DNA of 29,097 nucleotides from an uncultured Eubacteriales bacterium. GTDB taxonomy: Bacteria > Bacillota > Clostridia > Christensenellales > Pumilibacteraceae. Below the pieces are notes generated by a model. That model saw only the letters and a program-made list of their open reading frames with translations. It was not told the DNA's origin and did not search any database. Of this stretch, positions 23,955 through 29,097 are shown in pieces; positions within the stretch are counted from its first letter, which is position 1, and each line of letters starts with the position of its first letter. The translations under genes were made by a program, and so were the position numbers. The stretch lies in assembly GCA_900543755.1 (NCBI GenBank), contig UQSP01000025.1, positions 1-29,097 of the forward strand, read 5' to 3'.

Positions 23955-25964
23955 TTACAATCCCCAGGAGGTCCACAAATCGGTAATATCTACGCTTTCA
24001 CTGCTTTTGCTAACGCCTATACGCACACAGTCGTCCTTAAAGGATTTTTTCATTTCGGTTATCTGCTTGTCGGTATACATATGAGGATAAAGATCTATCT
24101 GCATCTTGCGGTAAGCGATGCTTTCAAGGCAGATACGGTCGTAAATCGTATTGTAAAGCGAAATATTTGTGGACTTAAGCGGCTCGATTGCCTCGTAAGC
24201 TTTGTCTACAAACGATAAAATCGTATTAAGCGTGCCTTGCGGGAAATATTGAGAGGTGGTAATCGTCTGTCCGAGTACGCCCTCTATTTTCAGTTCGTTT
24301 TCAAGATAAGCCATCCATGTACGGTAATAGTTGAACATATCAAGCATAGGCTCGGATGCGTCTTTGAAGTAATTAGCGAAGAAATCGTCTACCAGAGCGT
24401 TGAAATCAAGAGTGACGTCCCATTGCAGTTTAGCGTTAAGGTATGCCTTGAGATTACCGAAACCGGTGGAAGCATTCTGGTTCCACTGTCCCTGGTCGAA
24501 CATGTAGCTTGCATTGTACGCTTTGGAGAACTGGTAATTGTCCTGCATGCTGTTGAAGCTGTTGTAAGGTGCAAGATAATTGCCGAAGTTTGTGCTGTAA
24601 ATCCACAAATACAGCTTTTTGGAAAGCACGCACCACGCGTCCATGGTATCGGCATAAGTCTTGTTTTCGCCGTCATAGAACGAATAGGTGTAATTGGCGA
24701 ATATAGGCGCATAGAAGCAATATACGTTGTCGCGGCAGATTACCGAGTTGTCGATAGGCTCGAATTCACCGTTTTCGTTAATTTTTACGGGCGCAGTCTC
24801 GGTTTTATGATAAGCGAAGAACAAGATGTTTACATTGCGCTTATACTGAGGATTTTCGTTGAAATATTCCTCGAGCGCGACGGAAACTTTGTTACAGAAC
24901 TTGACTATTGTAGCCGAGTCGGTACCGTATTTTTCTTTTTCCGCCGTACATGCTTCGCAAGTACACCATACGTTTACGTCCTGCTGCGTTATTGTGATGT
25001 TGTCTACTTCGGGATTAGCATTGACCACCTTAATAAACTCTGCCATAAAGGCGTCGAACATTTTTTTCTGCTCTTCTTCATAGCCTCTTGCAAGGAAACA
25101 GAGCTGCTTACCGTCAACACTGTACCATTTGGTGTTGGTACCGTACTTGCTTTTAGGCAAATACGCGAAAGTATTGTGCCACGTCATGTTATCGGGGCCC
25201 ATCCAGACTTTGCCGCTGGTAGCGCTTTCCTGATTCATTCTCATGCGCTGCGCCGCCTGATTGTCGTTACGCTGTGCGCCGTAATTGGTCATGCGGTATG
25301 TAAAATCGGGAATATCCGTAACGTCGAAATTCTTAAGCTTAAGGGATTCATGACGCTCGATTGCGATTTCGTCCGCGGCATAAGTCTCAAACCCTACCAT
25401 ATGGTGCAGAAATTCGTAAGCCGAGTAAAGAGTACCGAAGTCACCGCCGCCGATAAGGAATACCGAATTGTCCTTGGTTACGATGCGGTAACCCGATCTT
25501 GTAAGGTAAACCTTATCCACTTCTATTCCGCTGGCCTCAAGCGCAAGAGTATCGCCCACGGAAATTATTTTGGAAGACGCGGAATACTGGAAAGTATCGT
25601 CGTTGACGACGGGAAGAACTACACCCGTGGACTGAGCGATAAAATTTACGAGTTCGTCCGCGGCGGTAGTGATTTCGGCAAAGTTTTTAACCGCCGGAAC
25701 CACTATCTTGTATTCCGAAGTTCCGTTTGTCACGAAGTCGAGAGTTCCTTCCGTAACGTTTATTTCGTGAATACCCTTTACGTCGTTGCCCGAAATGTCG
25801 GGGGATACGGTGTCTACGGGTTTTTCCGTGACTGTCGAGTCTCCGTTCGGGTCACCGGGATTGTTGGGATTGTTGGGATTGTTTCGGGTATCACATGCCC
25901 CTGCCGTAAATAACATCATTGCACAAATCATAAACAAAACTATTTTTTTCAATAATTTTTTCAT
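23955..25964 (-). CDS. DUF4838 lipoprotein with glucuronidase-like N-terminal domain
   Basis: This 669-residue exported protein has a lipoprotein signal peptide ending at Cys24 (TAGAC) and a short Asn/Pro linker made of NNP repeats (about 28-37). Residues about 85-205 resemble the N-terminal alpha/beta domain of GH67 alpha-glucuronidases (AADELVNFIAQSTGVVLP, then GGGDFGTLYSAYEFL). The main part, about 215-530, matches DUF4838, a predicted TIM-barrel glycosidase-like domain, including the Cys334-x-Cys336-x-x-Cys339 motif. A C-terminal helical region ends at DLWTSWGL. It is probably anchored to the outer face of the membrane and acts on glycans; activity is not established. GGGAGG precedes the ATG. 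It starts 20 bases after the upstream 1014-residue gene, so the two share a transcript. Confidence 0.87.
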   Translation of the reverse strand: MKKLLKKIVLFMICAMMLFTAGACDTRNNPNNPNNPGDPNGDSTVTEKPVDTVSPDISGNDVKGIHEINVTEGTLDFVTNGTSEYKIVVPAVKNFAEITTAADELVNFIAQSTGVVLPVVNDDTFQYSASSKIISVGDTLALEASGIEVDKVYLTRSGYRIVTKDNSVFLIGGGDFGTLYSAYEFLHHMVGFETYAADEIAIERHESLKLKNFDVTDIPDFTYRMTNYGAQRNDNQAAQRMRMNQESATSGKVWMGPDNMTWHNTFAYLPKSKYGTNTKWYSVDGKQLCFLARGYEEEQKKMFDAFMAEFIKVVNANPEVDNITITQQDVNVWCTCEACTAEKEKYGTDSATIVKFCNKVSVALEEYFNENPQYKRNVNILFFAYHKTETAPVKINENGEFEPIDNSVICRDNVYCFYAPIFANYTYSFYDGENKTYADTMDAWCVLSKKLYLWIYSTNFGNYLAPYNSFNSMQDNYQFSKAYNASYMFDQGQWNQNASTGFGNLKAYLNAKLQWDVTLDFNALVDDFFANYFKDASEPMLDMFNYYRTWMAYLENELKIEGVLGQTITTSQYFPQGTLNTILSFVDKAYEAIEPLKSTNISLYNTIYDRICLESIAYRKMQIDLYPHMYTDKQITEMKKSFKDDCVRIGVSKSSESVDITDLWTSWGL
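25857..25883 (-). repeat. Three perfect 9-bp tandem repeats in the DUF4838 gene
   Basis: GGGATTGTT is repeated three times without gaps (plus-strand reading) and encodes the NNP linker after the lipidated Cys. Because the unit is 9 bp, copy-number change would alter linker length but not the frame. Confidence 0.9.
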
Positions 25965-25984
25965 CTTTTAATTTCCTCCCCCTG

Positions 25985-28900
25985 TCAAGCCGTAACAACG
26001 ATAACGTTTTCGACAATAGTAAAGTTGCCTGCGCTGTCCATTGCAAAATACCTTACGATATATTCGCCAGCTTCGTTAGCCACAAAGGAATTGCCGGGCA
26101 CGGACATAACTCTGCCGCCGGGTATAACCAGATACTGTTTTACGGTGATGTTTTCCGCGGCGTCAAGATTATCCGTTGCGGTAGCGGATGCGATAACGAC
26201 CGTTTCGCCGACTTTGGCTGTCGTCACGTTTTCGCGGGAAAGCGTAATGACAGGCGCTTCCTTATCCATAACGGAAACCGAGAAAGTAAAGTTGGTGTAT
26301 TCTCCGCCGGCGTCTTCGGAATAATAAGAAACCAAATAAACGCCGTAAGAAGAAACTTCGAATTCATAAGCTTTGTCCGCGGGGACGGCAAGCATGTTTG
26401 TGCCGTCTTTGGCTGTCACCACTTTTCTGTCGGGATCGGTTACCGTTACGGTAACGTTTACGTCCGGGTCAAGAACGTCGCCCGCAATTGCCGAAGGAAG
26501 CGATATGGTCGAACCGATATCGTACATTCCTCCGTATGTACCGTTAAGTACAATTCGAGGTCCTACGCGGTCGAGAATCGCATTGTTTATAACCTGCGAG
26601 CTGATATTTTTCATTCTGAAAGAGCTTTCTCCCGTAATCTCAGCCATCTCAATGCGCATATAAACCTTACCGGAAGAAAATCCTTCGAACACTCCGCCGC
26701 CGAGGTAATCGTTTATCGCCATGAAAGAGGTGTTGTCGATACTTACTCTTTCATCTCTGTAATTAATGAGGAATTCGGTAACGCTTCCGGTGAAAGTCGA
26801 ATCGGTATCGTATTCGTTGCCGTCGTTAATGCTGAATTTTGCCGACGTCATGGTCTTTCTGAAGCTGAATTTTACTTGCTGAGCGGGATTAACAGAATCG
26901 GTAAGATATATGTTAAGTCTTCCGAACTGGCTCTTTGCGGGGTCGATTTCAAAAGTAGTAGTAAGTCCGTTTGCAACAAGCGAATTTATAAACATAGTAT
27001 CAGCAGTTTCGTTGCCGGATTTTGCGGTTATCGCCACATAAGAAGCAGCGGGCTCGGAGATAATGTTTTCCCCGACGAAATACCTGCTCATGTCCAGTCT
27101 GCCCAAAGAATTATAAACGTTGTATGCGGTAAGGTCGTAATAAACAGGTGTGGTACCGTTTCCGTTTGACGCTTTGTAGCTGATACGGATGTCTCTTTTT
27201 CCGCCCGGCTCGTTGACTTTGAAAGTAACTTTGTTGTCCGCCCCTAAAGTGCGCGTTCCGTCGTCGTCGGTAACCTCCACTTCGGCAGTGACTTCTGCGC
27301 CGCCCGCGGTATAATCGTACGCGGTAAGCGCGGGCAGCTGATATTCGTAACCGGAAATTATATATTTCGGCAACATGGCTTCACTGTCGAATACCGGCTT
27401 ATCGCTTACGGAAACCTGAACGGTATACGTATACGGCTTTTTCTGCGAAACGAAGTCTTTGGCAATGTAATCTACGGTATAAATATCTGCTTTCATGGGC
27501 TTGAACTTTCCGTTTTCAAGCGGCACTTCGTTTCCGTCCGAATCGGCAACTTTGATTTCTATATTTATTTTGCCGTTGCCGCCGGTAGCGGTTGATTCGG
27601 CAACTTCAATATAGGTACCCACATAACCGGTATCCTCCCTGTCGGAAGAAACGTTTAAAGTAATGGGATTGCCTTGAGCGACACAGTTAATTTCGTATAT
27701 AACTTCGCCGACGTTATCGGAATAATCTTTTGCAGAATAAACCGCAAAAAACTTGCCCGTATGCGTGGGAACAAACACATTGTCCACAACGTCGAGTTCT
27801 ATCTGAGAGGGGCTGCCGTAGTTTTCATAGACCTTTGCAGTAGCGTTAAGCTCGCCGCTGTACTGGTCAAGAGCGGTAACTTCAAACATCGGATAAGGAT
27901 TATTCAAAACCGCGTCGGGCAACGTTTCGTATCCGAGGTTATTTACCGTAACTACGGGGTCTTGTTTATCTACAAGTTTATTATCGGTCAGGTCGTAACC
28001 GGCAATTTCGGTAAATACAAGGTTAGTAGAAGTTTTAATCGTATTTTCGGAACTGACGCTCATTGTAACCTCACCCGTGGTGAAGAAATCGTTCCAAAGG
28101 TCCGAAAAATATGCCGGGTCGTCAAAATCCACAATCAAACTGTTGTTCATTGAATTGGTTTTGCTTAAAAGTTGTTTGCTTGCGGCATCGAAATAAATTT
28201 CTATCTTATTGTTGACAAGAAACGATTCGTTGCTGACGCCCGATTTATCGGAACCGTAAAACGAGAAGTTTGCCGGAAAACCGTAAATATTGTTACGGTG
28301 GATTTTATTTTGGTTTGCTTCTATACCGGTTGTGGGCTGGAAGTTGGTACCCGCCTGAATATATGCAACGCCGTGACCGATTCCGTCGCGCGAAGCGTTG
28401 ATGATTATGGTCAGATAATTATCGGAGTTGTAGATATCGGTAAAAGTAAACCTTAACGTATATGTATCCATTTCTCCGGGCTTTTCGGGCGTAACGTAAA
28501 ACGAAAACAGTTTATCCAAAGCCGTCAATTTGCTTAAGTCTATAATTCCGTTAAAGTGGAAGGTACCTGCGCTTGCCAAGCTTACGATAAGGCCTTGGTT
28601 ATTGGGCGTAAGAGAGTGCGCGCCGTAATAAGTCTCGGATTTAATACCCTTTGTTTCGTAAAGATTACTGTAAGCGTAAAACTTCTTTGTTTCGGTCTTA
28701 AATCCTTCCGATGTGTCTGCGGAATATTCTACGGTGTAATATCCCATGACGTCGGGAGTAACCTTATCCGCACGAAAAGCGCGGCCGTCGGGGAAATAAA
28801 CGGTTTTGGTTGCTGTCACCGCTCCGCCCGCAACGTCGAACGAATAATCGGGAATTTCGACCTCCGTCCCTACAAGATACTCGCTTCCGAGTGTTGCCGC

Positions 28901-29029
28901 AGCCGTATCCGCACCTGCCGAAAGGTTATCGCGTTGCGAAACCGCAATTGAGACCGCAAATATACTCAGCGCAATTACGGCGGCCAAAGCGCACACAATC
29001 AGAATGTTTTTCAATTTTCCGATTTTCAT
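25985..29029 (-). CDS. Large secreted multidomain Ig-like protein, function unknown
   Basis: This 1014-residue protein has an N-terminal hydrophobic segment (about 9-31) after KIGKLK. It is a signal peptide or uncleaved anchor, without a lipobox. Residues about 140-350 look like a jelly-roll or concanavalin-like beta-sandwich, and a second, shorter segment of similar character lies at about 645-815. Between and after them are Ig/HYR-like domains introduced by DP or AP motifs, at about 355 (KQDPVVTV), 822 (VGPRIVL) and 923 (KEAPVITLS). The last ends in YFAMDSAGNFTIVENVIVV. I do not recognise a named family or catalytic site. The ATG at 29029 is chosen because GAGGAGG is six bases upstream; the in-frame TTG at 29032 is too close to it. 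It is the first visible gene of the exported-protein cluster. The promoter is lost beyond the contig end. Confidence 0.82.
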   Translation of the reverse strand: MKIGKLKNILIVCALAAVIALSIFAVSIAVSQRDNLSAGADTAAATLGSEYLVGTEVEIPDYSFDVAGGAVTATKTVYFPDGRAFRADKVTPDVMGYYTVEYSADTSEGFKTETKKFYAYSNLYETKGIKSETYYGAHSLTPNNQGLIVSLASAGTFHFNGIIDLSKLTALDKLFSFYVTPEKPGEMDTYTLRFTFTDIYNSDNYLTIIINASRDGIGHGVAYIQAGTNFQPTTGIEANQNKIHRNNIYGFPANFSFYGSDKSGVSNESFLVNNKIEIYFDAASKQLLSKTNSMNNSLIVDFDDPAYFSDLWNDFFTTGEVTMSVSSENTIKTSTNLVFTEIAGYDLTDNKLVDKQDPVVTVNNLGYETLPDAVLNNPYPMFEVTALDQYSGELNATAKVYENYGSPSQIELDVVDNVFVPTHTGKFFAVYSAKDYSDNVGEVIYEINCVAQGNPITLNVSSDREDTGYVGTYIEVAESTATGGNGKINIEIKVADSDGNEVPLENGKFKPMKADIYTVDYIAKDFVSQKKPYTYTVQVSVSDKPVFDSEAMLPKYIISGYEYQLPALTAYDYTAGGAEVTAEVEVTDDDGTRTLGADNKVTFKVNEPGGKRDIRISYKASNGNGTTPVYYDLTAYNVYNSLGRLDMSRYFVGENIISEPAASYVAITAKSGNETADTMFINSLVANGLTTTFEIDPAKSQFGRLNIYLTDSVNPAQQVKFSFRKTMTSAKFSINDGNEYDTDSTFTGSVTEFLINYRDERVSIDNTSFMAINDYLGGGVFEGFSSGKVYMRIEMAEITGESSFRMKNISSQVINNAILDRVGPRIVLNGTYGGMYDIGSTISLPSAIAGDVLDPDVNVTVTVTDPDRKVVTAKDGTNMLAVPADKAYEFEVSSYGVYLVSYYSEDAGGEYTNFTFSVSVMDKEAPVITLSRENVTTAKVGETVVIASATATDNLDAAENITVKQYLVIPGGRVMSVPGNSFVANEAGEYIVRYFAMDSAGNFTIVENVIVVTA

Positions 29030-29050
29030 CAAAAACCTCCTCTATCTGAC

Positions 29051-29097
29051 CTGTCTCTTATACACATCTGACGCTGCCGACGAACTCTAGGGTGTAG
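29051..29097 (-). other. Nextera adapter, index and P5 start (not genomic)
   Basis: Bases 29051-29083 are the complete reverse complement of the Nextera Read 1 adapter. An eight-base block follows (ACTCTAGG, 29084-29091), in the place of an i5 index, then GTGTAG, the start of the reverse-complemented P5 sequence. This is untrimmed read-through; genomic sequence ends at 29050. Confidence 0.97.

Noticed and set aside
24237..25913. 558-codon open frame on the plus strand
   Set aside because: It is antisense to the DUF4838 gene, whose signal peptide and domain motifs are clear. The antisense translation shows no family features.

Overview
This is a 29 kb piece of a Bacillota genome, most likely from an uncultured gut member of class Clostridia. 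The evidence is sporulation genes (spmA, spmB), mini-RNase III, purine-rich GGAGG ribosome sites, consensus sigma-A promoters, two Cys-24 lipoproteins with Gram-positive-style surface domains, and a moderate GC content. I would guess a Christensenellales-type lineage, but the sequence does not prove it. Both ends are library artefact: Nextera/Tn5 adapter occupies 1-30 and 29051-29097, so only 31-29050 is genomic and neither end is a natural boundary.

Left part (31-9360): a four-helix membrane protein of unknown role; a GH42 beta-galactosidase with its own strong promoter; a minus-strand operon metG-tatD-(TatD-linked radical SAM protein); the divergent sporulation pair spmA-spmB; and a monocistronic cysteine synthase. 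Middle part (9360-17080): a glycolytic pair tpiA-gpmI; a tightly overlapping mrnC-thyA-folA operon with rlmB downstream; and a divergent pair of an AraC-type regulator and a GH4 alpha-galactosidase-like enzyme that share a short symmetric control region.

Right part (17364-29050): about 11.6 kb of minus-strand genes for three large exported proteins. They are a 1014-residue Ig-like/beta-sandwich protein, a 669-residue DUF4838 lipoprotein with a glucuronidase-like N-terminus, and a 2101-residue lipoprotein with four BIG2 domains followed by four large GLUG-like modules. Order and spacing suggest one transcription unit, and this is the least characterised part of the window. Two modules of the giant protein share a 470-bp stretch that is identical at every base although its flanks have diverged. 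This points to gene conversion or to a short-read assembly problem.

Read together, the window is mostly core metabolism and translation, with scattered galactoside-degrading enzymes and one accessory cell-surface locus. I see no CRISPR array, transposase, phage gene, tRNA or rRNA.
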